Source of the DNA: Flavobacteriales bacterium
GTDB lineage: Bacteria > Bacteroidota > Bacteroidia > Flavobacteriales_D > Sanyastnellaceae
Direction of reading: 5' to 3'
NCBI GenBank assembly: GCA_028823145.1
Contig: JAPKCA010000009.1
Location: 1 to 39,371, forward strand
DNA: 39,371 bases
The number at the start of each line of letters is the position of its first letter. Positions within the stretch are counted from its first letter, which is position 1. Below are positions 1 through 9,996 of this stretch, one piece after another. The position numbers were made by a program, and so were the translations under genes. Under the pieces are notes generated by a model, which ran no database searches, was not told the DNA's origin, and worked only from the letters and a program-made list of their open reading frames with translations.

Positions 1-428
1 AGGTCATGGATGTGGGAACTGGTGGTGGCTTTCCAGGGATTCCTTTGGCCATTGCTTGTCCAGATGTTGAGTTTGTCCTGTGCGATGGAATAGGAAAAAA
101 AATTAAAGTGGTGCAGGCCGTTGTTGATGCCTTGGGACTCAAAAATGTTCGGGCAGTTCATGGAAGAGCAGAGGAGAGCAAAGAAAAATTTGACTTTATC
201 GTCAGCCGGGCCGTAACTCGGATGAATAAATTTGTTCCTTGGGTTCAGAACCGCATGGAGAAAAGAACCATCAATCCCTGGCCCAATGGAATCTTGTATC
301 TCAAAGGAGGAGATCTAGATGAGGAGTTGTCAGAAATCCAGCAAACCTCTGAAAGGTTGGATGTTAGCCAGTGGTTCCCTCAGCCGTTTTTCGAAACGAA
401 AGCGGTGATTTACGTCCGATTGCAGTAG
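1..428 (+). CDS. rsmG: 16S rRNA (guanine-N7)-methyltransferase RsmG/GidB, 5'-truncated by the window edge
   Basis: Translation MDVGTGGGFPGIPLAIACPDVEFVLCDGIGKKIKVV..., SAM-binding GxGGGFPGIPLAI motif typical of GidB/RsmG; frame open to the left window edge. Confidence 0.9.
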   Translation, partial: VMDVGTGGGFPGIPLAIACPDVEFVLCDGIGKKIKVVQAVVDALGLKNVRAVHGRAEESKEKFDFIVSRAVTRMNKFVPWVQNRMEKRTINPWPNGILYLKGGDLDEELSEIQQTSERLDVSQWFPQPFFETKAVIYVRLQ

Positions 429-589
429 GAGTTTTACCCATCTCATAGGGTATATACAAAAGAAGAGGGACCCCTTTGGGCCCCTCCTCAATAACCTGCA
501 AGAAATTGAAACCGACACGGTATTCTCAGACCGTGTCTGAATCATAGACGGAGGAAGTTGTGAGGGGTTGCCTCTTGATACAGTAAAAA

Positions 590-1309
590 TTATCCGTTGG
601 GCTCGAAACGATAACCCACCCCCCGCACGGAAAGGAAATGAACAGGCATTTTGGGTTGAGGTTCGAAATACTTTCGGAAGGCCACCATGTAATTATCAAT
701 GGTTCGCGTGCTCGGAAAAGCCTGGTATCCCCAAACCACCTCCAAGATTTCTTCTCGACTGACCACTTCTCCGGTTTTGGAAGCCATCAGCCGAAGCAAC
801 ATGGCTTCGCGTTTGGAGATAGTGCGAATTTCGCCTTGGAAAGTTCCAATTCGGTATCCATTGAAGTCGATCCAACAGCTGGAACCGAAGTTCAACTGTT
901 CAATAGAGGATTGGCGATCCACACCTTGTCCAATTCTGATCAATTTGCGAACCCGCAAAAGCAATTCTTCCAGATGAAATGGTTTCCCCAAGTAATCATC
1001 TGCACCGATCCGCAGGCCATCGATTCGGTCTTCGATGTTGTTTTTTGCCGTTAAAAATAAAATGGGCAATGAAATGCCCTCCAGTCGGAGCGAACGGCAA
1101 ACGGCCAAACCATCCAGTTTTGGCATCATGACATCCAACACCGCAGCGTCCAATCTGTTTTGCCGAGCCAACCGCAAGGCCTCTTCACCGTTGGGTGCTT
1201 CCAAAACAAACCAACCTTCCTTTTCAAAATTGAGTCGGAGCATTTTCCGCAGGGCCAAATCGTCTTCTGCTAGAAGGATACGTGGTTGAAGTGGAGGCTG
1301 CTCCTGCAT
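590..1309 (-). CDS. OmpR/PhoB-family response regulator (receiver plus winged-helix DNA-binding domain), no adjacent histidine kinase
   Basis: ILLAEDDLALRKML...AAVLDVMMPKLDG...ILFLTAKN...GADDYLGKPF receiver signature; C-terminal EAMLLRLMASKTGEVVSREEILEVVWG...TRTIDNYMVAFRKYFE...VRGVGYRF. Confidence 0.93.
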   Translation of the reverse strand: MQEQPPLQPRILLAEDDLALRKMLRLNFEKEGWFVLEAPNGEEALRLARQNRLDAAVLDVMMPKLDGLAVCRSLRLEGISLPILFLTAKNNIEDRIDGLRIGADDYLGKPFHLEELLLRVRKLIRIGQGVDRQSSIEQLNFGSSCWIDFNGYRIGTFQGEIRTISKREAMLLRLMASKTGEVVSREEILEVVWGYQAFPSTRTIDNYMVAFRKYFEPQPKMPVHFLSVRGVGYRFEPNG

Positions 1310-1339
1310 GTGGTAAATTTCGGACGAAAAACTTTGGGA

Positions 1340-1759
1340 ATGCCAACGGAATATTTAAAAACGAACCCCACCATCGCCGATGCCATCGGTTTGGAGATGC
1401 TTGAAATCGAAGAAGAGCGTGTGACCGGGAGGATTCCTGTCGATGGTCGGACACATCAGCCATACGGTTCACTGCACGGTGGGGCAAGTGTTGTTCTGGC
1501 GGAAACGCTAGGCTCTGTGGGTTCTCATTTTTTAGTAGCGGATGAAGGGATGCAGGCTGTGGGTATTGAGGTCAACGCCAACCATGTACGTGGTATTCGA
1601 TCTGGATGGGTTTATGGTGAGGCTTTGCTGCAACACCGTGGAGGAAAACTTCATGTTTGGTCGATTACGATCAAGGATGAAAGTGGGAAGTTGATTTGTA
1701 CGAGCCGATTAACGGTGATGATTGTGCCCAATCCCAAAGCAGCAGATGGAAAAGACTGA
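1340..1759 (+). CDS. hotdog-fold thioesterase (PaaI/MenI-like, candidate DHNA-CoA thioesterase)
   Basis: MPTEYLKTNPTIADAIGLEMLEIEEERVTGRIPVDGRTHQPYGSLHGGASVVLAETLGS; HGG(A)S..LAET hotdog motif; first gene of the men cluster. Confidence 0.85.
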   Translation: MPTEYLKTNPTIADAIGLEMLEIEEERVTGRIPVDGRTHQPYGSLHGGASVVLAETLGSVGSHFLVADEGMQAVGIEVNANHVRGIRSGWVYGEALLQHRGGKLHVWSITIKDESGKLICTSRLTVMIVPNPKAADGKD

Positions 1760-2723
1760 ATTTTCATTGTGGTGGAAAAATCCGGGAGATGGTCCGGAGG
1801 AAATTTGGACGCTCAATCCCGATGACCAAGGAGAAACCATATTTCACCTAGCTCCCTTTGTGTCTTCTTTGCGGTATCCCAAGTGCGAAGTGCGTGGAAA
1901 GATGCAGCGTTCCCTTTTTCCAAAACCTGGAACGATAGCCCTGAAAGCTTGTACTGAAGCCGTCGAAACGACGCAAGAAGAGCACGAACAAGCGGTAATC
2001 CAGGCTCTTGATTTCATTGAACAAGGAGCTTTTGAAAAGGTCGTGATTAGCCGATCTAATTTGTGGCGTGAAGCCAACTCTCCAGAGTCCGTCTTTGCTC
2101 AAAAGTGTAAGGCTCACAAAGATGCCTTGGTTTATTTACTGGTGCATCCTATCGCCGGCGTATGGCTCGGGGCGACACCTGAATTACTCTTGCGGCAGGA
2201 AGGCGTTCATTACGAGACGGTTTCTTTGGCGGGGACTCGCAAGGCCGATCGGGAAGAGTGGACTAAAAAAGAAATGCGCGAACAATCCATGGTGACCGAC
2301 TTCATTGCACAGACACTCAAGAGTCGAGATGCACAATCCATTCAAATCGACTCGGCAAAGGATCGTTCGTATGGTGAAATGGCTCATCTCGAATCGCGCA
2401 TTCGTTTTGAATCTTCGGCACCTCATCAGCATTGGTTGCAAGCCTTGCATCCGACTCCAGCTGTGGGGGGCCAGCCCCGAAACGTCGCGATGGATTTTAT
2501 TGCAAAGCACGAACGGCAATCCCGTGGCTATTATGCGGGATACTTGGGATGGAGTTCTCCTGACGGCGCTAGGTTCTACGTAAATCTCCGTTGTATGCAG
2601 TGGTTTTCAAGTGGAGCACGGATCTTTGCAGGGGGTGGAATCATTGCCGGTTCAGACGCCACTTCGGAATGGGAAGAAACGGAGATTAAGATTCAATCTA
2701 TTCGTCAAGTATCCGCTTCCTGA
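1746..2723 (+). CDS. menF: isochorismate synthase / chorismate-binding enzyme
   Basis: Chorismate-binding fold motifs (FEKVVISRS, LLVHPIAGVWLGATPELLL, SLAGTRKA, HPTPAVGGQPRNVAMDFI, RGYYAGYLGW); ATG at 1746 overlaps the previous stop; next to menD. Confidence 0.88.
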   Translation: MEKTEFSLWWKNPGDGPEEIWTLNPDDQGETIFHLAPFVSSLRYPKCEVRGKMQRSLFPKPGTIALKACTEAVETTQEEHEQAVIQALDFIEQGAFEKVVISRSNLWREANSPESVFAQKCKAHKDALVYLLVHPIAGVWLGATPELLLRQEGVHYETVSLAGTRKADREEWTKKEMREQSMVTDFIAQTLKSRDAQSIQIDSAKDRSYGEMAHLESRIRFESSAPHQHWLQALHPTPAVGGQPRNVAMDFIAKHERQSRGYYAGYLGWSSPDGARFYVNLRCMQWFSSGARIFAGGGIIAGSDATSEWEETEIKIQSIRQVSAS

Positions 2724-2739
2724 CGTGCCTTGTGGTCCG

Positions 2740-2747
2740 TAACTTTG
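2740..2747 (+). promoter_or_regulatory. candidate Bacteroidota -7 box (TAACTTTG) directly before menD
   Basis: TAACTTTG matches the TAnnTTTG consensus; 4 nt from the menD ATG; no good -33 TTTG seen. Confidence 0.35.
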
Positions 2748-2751
2748 GACC

Positions 2752-4467
2752 ATGAATACCACGGATCATCCCGGAGCTTTTCATGTCATTGATGCGATGG
2801 CAAGCAGTGGCTTGCGGGATGTCGTGATTTCGCCCGGATCAAGAAATGCTCCTTTGGTCATTGCCTGCGAAGCTCATCCTCGAATTCGGACGACGGTTGC
2901 ATTGGATGAGCGGTCTGCCGCTCATATTGCCATGGGTATGGGCTTGAAGAACCGAATTCCAGCAGCAGTGATTTCAACATCGGGAACCGCTGCCATCAAT
3001 CACGGACCAGCCATTGCAGAAGCGGCCTATCAGTGTACCCCCTTGATCAGCATCACGGCCGACCGCCCAGTTGCGTCACGTGGACAAGGCTTGGGCCAAA
3101 CGGTTTTGCAGACGAAGCTATTCGAAGCACACGCCCTCCTCGAGCTGGAAGTGGATGAGACCAAAATGGCGGTGGACGAGATGCGGTCGTTGGCGAGCGA
3201 TGCCATGAGAGTTGCAGCAAAGGGTCCTGTGCACGTGAATATGCCCTTTGCGGAACCGCTTTATGGAGTTATGGAAAGGGAATGGAAGGAATTGGAACCT
3301 ACTGTCGGTGAGGTCGGTTCGGCCTCGGCGGCCATTCCGGCATTGCTCTTGGATTATTTGTGCGTTCATGATCCTCGAATTCTATTGATTGGCGGCGCCT
3401 CTTCTTTTGATGAAAAATGGTTTGAATTGGCCGGCAATTTCCCTCAGAAACTGGCGGCATTTTCGGACGTGTTTGGGCATGTTCGTGGCGAGGGAATTGC
3501 GGGTGCTTCTGATCGATTATTGAGTGCCTTTGGTGGGAAAATGCCCGAGGGGCTGCGCCCATCATGCGTGGTGACGATTGGATTGCCTCCCATGAGCGCA
3601 GCTTGGCGAGCTGAAGTTGCATCTTGGAGCGTTCCTCACTGGCATATTGGACTAGAGGCCAAGGCTTGGGAGATGTTTGGAGGAGAGCCGCAACCGTGGA
3701 AAATCTCTGCAACGCATGGATTGGAATTGTTGCTCGATGCGTTGCCTTCGTTCAGTTCATACGCCGCGTCTTGGCAAGTGGCCTTGGATCGCATTTCTCG
3801 CGCAGAAGAACAAGCGGTGGAACAGTTGGCCCGTCCTTGGTGTGATTGGACTGCGTTTGACCAGCTATCGAAAAAAATGAAGCGCTTTGAATCCCTGCAC
3901 TTTGCCAATTCAACGTCGGCACGGTATGCGCAATGGTTTGATTGGGATGCCGTCCGACTTCATGCAAATCGCGGAGTCGCCGGAATCGATGGTTGTTTGA
4001 GCGCGGCAGTGGGTGATGCCTTGATGCATCCGGATCAGAAGGTTGGCTTGATTACAGGAGATGCTGCTTGGCTGTATGATTTGAATGGCTTGCATGTTCG
4101 CCCCTTTCCCAAGAATCTTCAGGTGGTTTTGATCAACAACGGTGGAGGAAATATTTTCCGCTGGATCCAAGGACCCGAGGAATTGGGTTTGCTTCCTGAA
4201 TTTTTTGAAGCTCCGTTCCTTCAAAATTCAGAGGCTACAGCACAGGCCGGAGGACTCGATTACTTTTGTGCGGAAAGTCCTGCTTTGTTGGACGATGTTT
4301 TTGAACTTTGGGACAATAATCCGCGTCCGAGTTTGTTAGAGATTCGAACAGATGGGGAGCTTTCAGCAAAGTTCTACCACGACCTTCAAAAGGTCCTGTT
4401 TGAACAGATGGGAAGTACTGAGAGAATACAAGAGAAATATGAGTCAAACAAAATGGACCTCGATTAA
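2752..4467 (+). CDS. menD: 2-succinyl-5-enolpyruvyl-6-hydroxy-3-cyclohexene-1-carboxylate synthase
   Basis: ThDP enzyme: [56 protein letters not shown]. Confidence 0.95.
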   Translation: MNTTDHPGAFHVIDAMASSGLRDVVISPGSRNAPLVIACEAHPRIRTTVALDERSAAHIAMGMGLKNRIPAAVISTSGTAAINHGPAIAEAAYQCTPLISITADRPVASRGQGLGQTVLQTKLFEAHALLELEVDETKMAVDEMRSLASDAMRVAAKGPVHVNMPFAEPLYGVMEREWKELEPTVGEVGSASAAIPALLLDYLCVHDPRILLIGGASSFDEKWFELAGNFPQKLAAFSDVFGHVRGEGIAGASDRLLSAFGGKMPEGLRPSCVVTIGLPPMSAAWRAEVASWSVPHWHIGLEAKAWEMFGGEPQPWKISATHGLELLLDALPSFSSYAASWQVALDRISRAEEQAVEQLARPWCDWTAFDQLSKKMKRFESLHFANSTSARYAQWFDWDAVRLHANRGVAGIDGCLSAAVGDALMHPDQKVGLITGDAAWLYDLNGLHVRPFPKNLQVVLINNGGGNIFRWIQGPEELGLLPEFFEAPFLQNSEATAQAGGLDYFCAESPALLDDVFELWDNNPRPSLLEIRTDGELSAKFYHDLQKVLFEQMGSTERIQEKYESNKMDLD

Positions 4468-5260
4468 AACCTATTCGGATATCCGATTCGAATGGTGTGA
4501 TCAAGTGGCGAAAATCACCATCAATCGTCCGGAGGTGTACAATGCATTTCGACCGGAGACGAATATCCAAATGTTGGATGCGATGGCCATTTGCCGTGAA
4601 CGACCCGATATTGGTGTGGTTGTCTTTACCGGTGAAGGGGACAAGGCATTTTGCAGTGGAGGTGATCAAAATGTCAAAGGTTCAGGTGGCTACATTGGAG
4701 AAGATGGTGTTCCTCGGTTGAATGTGTTGGATTTGCACAAAGAAATCCGGTCGTTGCCCAAGCCGGTCATTGCCATGGTCAATGGATACGCGATTGGAGG
4801 GGGGCATGTGTTGCACGTTGTGTGCGATCTGACCATTGCTTCAGAAAATGCCCGTTTCGGTCAAACGGGACCCAAGGTTGGTAGTTTTGATGCAGGCTTC
4901 GGCTCCAGTTATTTGGCGCGTCAAGTAGGTCAGAAAAAGGCCAGGGAAATTTGGTTTTTATGCGAACAATACACAGCATCTGAGGCAGAGCAAATGGGAA
5001 TGGTCAACAAGGTTGTTCCACTTGCTGATTTGGAAGACACCACCATGCAATGGTGCGCAACGATATTAAAGCGCTCACCGATGGCCTTGCGCATGATTAA
5101 ACGTGGGTTGAATGCAGAGTTGGACGGTCAACGCGGATTGATGGAGTTTGCAGGGGATGCGACCTTGATGTACTATATGATGGAAGAGGCACAAGAAGGA
5201 AAGAATGCATTTCTTGAAAAGCGCGATCCAGACTTTCAGAAATTCCCAAAGTTTCCTTGA
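4439..5260 (+). CDS. menB: 1,4-dihydroxy-2-naphthoyl-CoA synthase
   Basis: Crotonase family; [39 protein letters not shown]..., [48 protein letters not shown]. Confidence 0.96.
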   Translation: MSQTKWTSIKTYSDIRFEWCDQVAKITINRPEVYNAFRPETNIQMLDAMAICRERPDIGVVVFTGEGDKAFCSGGDQNVKGSGGYIGEDGVPRLNVLDLHKEIRSLPKPVIAMVNGYAIGGGHVLHVVCDLTIASENARFGQTGPKVGSFDAGFGSSYLARQVGQKKAREIWFLCEQYTASEAEQMGMVNKVVPLADLEDTTMQWCATILKRSPMALRMIKRGLNAELDGQRGLMEFAGDATLMYYMMEEAQEGKNAFLEKRDPDFQKFPKFP

Positions 5261-6195
5261 TGCAGATCAAGGATTGGTTGAGCGCTTCCCGTCTTCGGAC
5301 ATTGCCATTGGCCGCAGCTTGTGTCTTTGTCGGCGCAGCGCTTGCCTTGGCTTCGGGATTAAGCACGCCTGAAGCCGAAGAGAGGTTTTGGATGGTGTTC
5401 GGTGGGATTTTGTTCACCGTAGTGGTTCTGCAGGTGCTTTCCAATTGGGCCAATGACGTAGGGGATTTTGAAAACGGTGCAGATGGCAAGGATCGGTTAG
5501 ATCGTGCCGTCGCATCGGGGAGAATTTCATCACAACAGATGAAGCGAGGGGTGATCTTGGCCAGTGCAATGGCTTTCATCCTCGGCGTGTCTACGGTCAT
5601 TTTCGCATTGAACGGAACGGGATTGCTTTGGGCTTCTTCCTTGATCGTGTTGCTTGGTTTGTTAGGCATAGCTGCGGCCTATTGTTACACCGCGGGGAAT
5701 CGGCCATATGGTTATGCGGGGTGGGGAGATGCCGCTGTTTTTTTATTTTTCGGATGGATCGGAGTCGGGGGCACAGCCTTTTTGCTCGCTCATTCGTGGT
5801 CCTGGACATGGCTTCTTCCGGGTACACTGACGGGCGGGTTGAGCGTAGCAGTTCTGAACTTGAACAATATGCGAGACCACCTTTCTGATGCAGCTGCAGG
5901 AAAAAGGACCTTGCCAGTGCGTTATGGATGGCCTTGGTCAAAATGGTACCATACGGTTGTTTTTATGGTTGCATGGGGTTCGTGGTGGCTTTTTGCCATG
6001 TATTTGGAAGCTGGACAATGGCGCGGCATGATGTGGATTTTTTGCTTGTCATTGGTTCACGCGGGCCATGTGCTGCGTGTGCATCGGACCCTTCGTCCTG
6101 AAGATTTGGACCCTGAATTAAAAAAAGTAGCGATCAGTACCGCGGTCGTGGCCTTTTTCTTGCTCCTGGCACAGACTCAATTGCCGGATTCATGA
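5260..6195 (+). CDS. menA: 1,4-dihydroxy-2-naphthoate polyprenyltransferase
   Basis: UbiA family; WLSASRLRTLPLAAACVF, NWANDVGDFENGADGKDR, NLNNMRDHLSDAAAGKRTL; ATG overlaps the menB stop. Confidence 0.94.
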   Translation: MQIKDWLSASRLRTLPLAAACVFVGAALALASGLSTPEAEERFWMVFGGILFTVVVLQVLSNWANDVGDFENGADGKDRLDRAVASGRISSQQMKRGVILASAMAFILGVSTVIFALNGTGLLWASSLIVLLGLLGIAAAYCYTAGNRPYGYAGWGDAAVFLFFGWIGVGGTAFLLAHSWSWTWLLPGTLTGGLSVAVLNLNNMRDHLSDAAAGKRTLPVRYGWPWSKWYHTVVFMVAWGSWWLFAMYLEAGQWRGMMWIFCLSLVHAGHVLRVHRTLRPEDLDPELKKVAISTAVVAFFLLLAQTQLPDS

Positions 6196-7277
6196 AACAG
6201 GAGAGTCTTTCAATTCGGATTGTCAGCCATCCGATGCGTTTTTTGAAGCCAGCTCGAACTTCTCGGGATGTTCTGAAAGTCAAGCCGACCTGGTTTATCG
6301 TTGCCTCTGACTCCATGGGGAGACGAGGCTTGGGAGAGTGCAGTCTCATTCCGGGATTGAATCCCGAATCCATTGATCAGGTTGAAAAGGCTCTTCAGGG
6401 CCTGGTCGATTCGGGAGAATTGAACTACAGGGCCATTCCCGATTCACTTCCGGCTGTCCGGTTTGCAGTAGAAATGGCCAAGTTGGATTTGGAGGGAGGT
6501 GGAAGACAAATATTGTATGACACCCCGTATTCACAAGGAACGAAGCCTATAGCAATCAATGGATTGATCTGGATGGATTCGGTCGATTCGATGCTTGATC
6601 AGGCTCAATCGTTGATCGCCGCCGGTTTCAAAACCCTGAAGATGAAAGTCGGCACCTTGCCATTTTCATTGGAATTGGAGTGGTTAAGCACCGTTCGGGC
6701 AATGGCACCTGTCGCCGATGGATTTCAGTTGCGATTGGATGCCAATGGGGCATTTTCGCGGCATGAGGCAGGTTGGTCGCCTATGCAAAAGTTGGAGGCT
6801 TTGGCAAAATTTGAAATTCACAGCATTGAGCAGCCCCTTTCACCACTTGATCAAAAGGGACTCGCGGAGCTCTGCGAGGGAAGTCCTGTCCCCATTGCTT
6901 TGGACGAATCCCTGATTGGCCAGCATGGGCATGAACGAAGGGCTTTATTGGAATTATTGAAGCCGGCTTTTATCGTTTTGAAACCAAGCTTAATAGGTGG
7001 CTTTGAGCGCGCGGATGAATGGGTGGCTTTGGCGGAGGAAATGGGCTTGGAATGGTGGGCGACTTCGGCATTGGAGTCGAACATCGGCTTGAACGCCATT
7101 GCTCAATGGACGGCAAGGGCAATTGGTGCTACGCCAGTTCCCTTGGCCCAAGGATTGGGCACCGGGGGCTTGTTTGAAAACAACATTCCGTCGCCTTTGT
7201 CTGTTGACAAGGGTTTTTTGCACACCAAATTGGATGGGGTTTGGGATTTTTCACGGGTGCTTGATTTCGAATTATGA
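6192..7277 (+). CDS. menC: o-succinylbenzoate synthase (enolase superfamily)
   Basis: GLGECSLIPGLN, KTLKMKVG, LRLDANGAFS, EQPLSPLD, IALDESL, IVLKPSLIGG; ATGA overlap with menA. Confidence 0.93.
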   Translation: MKQESLSIRIVSHPMRFLKPARTSRDVLKVKPTWFIVASDSMGRRGLGECSLIPGLNPESIDQVEKALQGLVDSGELNYRAIPDSLPAVRFAVEMAKLDLEGGGRQILYDTPYSQGTKPIAINGLIWMDSVDSMLDQAQSLIAAGFKTLKMKVGTLPFSLELEWLSTVRAMAPVADGFQLRLDANGAFSRHEAGWSPMQKLEALAKFEIHSIEQPLSPLDQKGLAELCEGSPVPIALDESLIGQHGHERRALLELLKPAFIVLKPSLIGGFERADEWVALAEEMGLEWWATSALESNIGLNAIAQWTARAIGATPVPLAQGLGTGGLFENNIPSPLSVDKGFLHTKLDGVWDFSRVLDFEL

Positions 7278-8317
7278 AAGGCCGATTGCATTTTTCGCAA
7301 GGTTCGTTTTCACTGGACCCTTCCGCTTTTGAGGCGATTGAAAGGGCGGCATCTCATCCGTGGGAGAAAGCGGTCGCGGAGTTGTTGAGGCATTGGTGGT
7401 CGACAGAAGATCAAATCGTGTTAACGACCTCGGGATCGACAGGCCCCCCGGAGTCCATTTATCATGCGAAAGAGGCCGTCCGGAAGAGCGCCCGCCGAAC
7501 CATTGCGTATTTCACTTTGAAGGAAGGTGCCCACGCTGCATTGGCAATGCCCGTTCGATTTGTCGGAGGGATGATGATGGTTGTACGAGCCATTGAAGGG
7601 AATTGGAACTTGCACGTGGTTGAACCGCTTTTGGTTCCGGAATTCCCACCCGTTCCGTTTGATTTTGTCGCGCTTACACCCGCTCAAGTCCGGTCAATGC
7701 TTTTAGCTCAAGGCGATTTGAGGTCCATGGAGAATTGGAAAATCTTGTTGATGGGCGGCAGTTCCTTTCCAGCTTCAATAGTCTCACATTTCCCTGAAAA
7801 AATAAGGGTTTATGAATCCTTTGGTATGACGGAAACAGTCAGCCATGTGGCTGTGCGATCCTGGTTGCCCTTGAAAACAGATGCTTTCGAATGTCTTCCG
7901 GGAATCAAAGTGAGCCTTCAGCAAGAGGATACCCTGTGTATTCACATGCCTGAAATGGAGCCATTGTCCACGAGCGATTCGGCAAAATTGATCGATGAAC
8001 GGCATTTTGTGTGGTTAGGTCGTTTGGATGATGCCATCAATTCTGGAGGTGTCAAGGTGTATCCTCAAGCTGTTGAGGAGGTCCTTTCGGAGTGGATTGA
8101 CCTGCCTTTTATCGTCTACGGACGTCCACATCCCATCTTGGGTCAAGAGGTGGTTCTTCGGATTCACGCAGATCACGAGCCATCCCATGCGGATGAGCAA
8201 CGGCAATTGATTTTGAATGCTGGAAACAAGCGGCTTTCGCAGCATCATACGCCTCGCGTTATTGAATGGCGACCCATCGAAAAAACACCTTCAGGAAAAT
8301 GGAAAAGACCCCACTGA
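7274..8317 (+). CDS. menE: o-succinylbenzoate-CoA ligase-type AMP-binding enzyme
   Basis: LTTSGSTGPPESI (AMP-binding P-loop), YESFGMTETVSHVA, GRLDDAINSGGVKVYPQAVEE, PSGKWKR; ATGA overlap with menC. Confidence 0.9.
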   Translation: MKGRLHFSQGSFSLDPSAFEAIERAASHPWEKAVAELLRHWWSTEDQIVLTTSGSTGPPESIYHAKEAVRKSARRTIAYFTLKEGAHAALAMPVRFVGGMMMVVRAIEGNWNLHVVEPLLVPEFPPVPFDFVALTPAQVRSMLLAQGDLRSMENWKILLMGGSSFPASIVSHFPEKIRVYESFGMTETVSHVAVRSWLPLKTDAFECLPGIKVSLQQEDTLCIHMPEMEPLSTSDSAKLIDERHFVWLGRLDDAINSGGVKVYPQAVEEVLSEWIDLPFIVYGRPHPILGQEVVLRIHADHEPSHADEQRQLILNAGNKRLSQHHTPRVIEWRPIEKTPSGKWKRPH

Positions 8318-8331
8318 GCGACGCTTCTAAA

Positions 8332-8928
8332 ATGGAGTTGCCCACGATTGTGTTTGCTACGCACAATGCGAACAAAGTTGAAGAATTGCGGCAAATGCTT
8401 GAGGGATACTACCGCGTCCAATCCCTTACCGATATCGGGTGCCATGAACCCATTGTGGAAGATGCGGACACGCTAGCAGGCAACGCACGGATCAAGGCTC
8501 GTTATGTAAAGGATCATTACGGTTTGGATTGTTTTGCGGATGACACTGGCTTGGAAGTAGATGCGCTTGGTGGCCAGCCGGGGGTGAAAACTGCTCGTTA
8601 TGCGGGTGAAGACGCGGATTCGGCTGCCAATATGAATAAATTATTGAAGGCCCTCCAAGAGGTGCAAGCAGATCAACGAACCGCACGTTTTCGAACCTCA
8701 ATCTGTTTGATTCAAGGTGAAATGGAGGTGTTGATTGAGGGGGTCTGCGAAGGCAAGATTGCCCGAGAACAATCAGGGGCTGCTGGATTTGGCTACGACC
8801 CCGTTTTTCTACCGGAAGGATCAAACTGCACCTTTGCGGAAATGAAGCCGCAGGATAAGCATGCCTTAAGCCATCGGGGAAGAGCCGTGAGAAAAATGGT
8901 GGATGATTTGTTGGCAAGCTTTGATTGA
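8332..8928 (+). CDS. rdgB: RdgB/HAM1 family non-canonical purine NTP pyrophosphatase
   Basis: VFATHNANKVEELRQML, FADDTGLEVDALGGQPGVKTARYAGE, GFGYDPVFLPEGSNCTFAEM, SHRGRAVRKM. Confidence 0.95.
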   Translation: MELPTIVFATHNANKVEELRQMLEGYYRVQSLTDIGCHEPIVEDADTLAGNARIKARYVKDHYGLDCFADDTGLEVDALGGQPGVKTARYAGEDADSAANMNKLLKALQEVQADQRTARFRTSICLIQGEMEVLIEGVCEGKIAREQSGAAGFGYDPVFLPEGSNCTFAEMKPQDKHALSHRGRAVRKMVDDLLASFD

Positions 8929-8985
8929 AAAGGATGGCTACATCAGAAGAAGTTGCATCTTTGTCCAAGCAAATGCCCTGAGCAT

Positions 8986-9939
8986 ATGAATTATCTGGAT
9001 TTTGAAGAACCCATTCGCCTACTGCGCGATCAGCTCACCCAGGCGAAGGAACTGCAGGAGTCGAGTGATGTGGATATGCAAGACCTCGTTGAGGATTTGG
9101 AGTCAAAAATCCGCGAGGTCACGGAAAAGGTGTTTTCCAACCTCACGCCTTGGCAGCGGGTGCAGGTGAGTCGCCATCCCGACAGACCATATACCTTGAA
9201 TTTCATCGAAGCGTTAACCGATGGAAATTTTATGGAAATCCATGGAGACCGGACGATAGGAGATGATAAGGCAATGGTAGGGGGGTTCGGATTTATCGAT
9301 GACCAATCGGTGATGTTTATTGGTCAGCAAAAGGGAATCAACACCAAGATGCGTCAGTTCCGCAACTTTGGAATGGCCAACCCTGAGGGGTATCGAAAAG
9401 CACTTCGCTTGATGAAGCTTGCTGAAAAATTTAACCGACCTGTAGTGACCCTTATCGATACACCAGGTGCTTATCCTGGGCTCGAGGCGGAGGAACGTGG
9501 GCAAGGTGAAGCGATTGCCCGAAATCTGATTGAAATGTGCCAGCTGAAGGTGCCGATTATCTGCATCATCATTGGAGAAGGCGCTTCAGGGGGAGCTTTG
9601 GGAATTGGGATTGGGGATCGCGTTTTGATGCTAGAAAATACCTGGTATTCTGTAATCAGTCCTGAATCGTGTTCTTCCATCTTGTGGAGGAATTGGGAGC
9701 ACAAAGTGGAAGCTGCAGAAGCCCTGAAGTTAACAGGGGACGATATGCTCAACTTGAAGCTCATCGATGGCATCATTCCAGAGCCATTGGGTGGAGCACA
9801 TGCCGATCGAGACTCCATGTATTCACAGGTAAAAAAAGAAATCAAAACGCATTTGAACAAGCTCATGCCGATGGATTCGAATAAGCGAATTGACCAACGT
9901 ATTCGAAAGTTCTCATCCATGGGGGTGGTACATGGCTGA
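8986..9939 (+). CDS. accA: acetyl-CoA carboxylase carboxyltransferase subunit alpha
   Basis: [17 protein letters not shown]..., [71 protein letters not shown]. Confidence 0.96.
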   Translation: MNYLDFEEPIRLLRDQLTQAKELQESSDVDMQDLVEDLESKIREVTEKVFSNLTPWQRVQVSRHPDRPYTLNFIEALTDGNFMEIHGDRTIGDDKAMVGGFGFIDDQSVMFIGQQKGINTKMRQFRNFGMANPEGYRKALRLMKLAEKFNRPVVTLIDTPGAYPGLEAEERGQGEAIARNLIEMCQLKVPIICIIIGEGASGGALGIGIGDRVLMLENTWYSVISPESCSSILWRNWEHKVEAAEALKLTGDDMLNLKLIDGIIPEPLGGAHADRDSMYSQVKKEIKTHLNKLMPMDSNKRIDQRIRKFSSMGVVHG

Positions 9940-9996
9940 GGTTGTCCTTGTATTCCTTAGTTTTGTCACGAATTCTGACGATTCACAACACAAAGA

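Noticed and set aside
5097-5669. 190-aa minus-strand ORF antisense to menB/menA
   Set aside because: Low-complexity S/T/P/N-rich translation with no recognisable motif, fully opposite strongly conserved genes; a codon-bias shadow ORF
8956-8963. CATCTTTG before accA as a -7 promoter box
   Set aside because: Lacks the conserved TA and has no suitably spaced -33 TTTG
8492-8968. 158-aa minus-strand ORF opposite rdgB
   Set aside because: No domain signature and entirely antisense to a well-supported CDS
9471-9920. 149-aa minus-strand ORF opposite accA
   Set aside because: Shadow ORF of a conserved gene; no family resemblance
9958-9965. TAGTTTTG before the lipoprotein gene as a promoter
   Set aside because: Matches TAnnTTTG, but no TTG at 19-20 bp spacing; the motif is short enough to occur by chance
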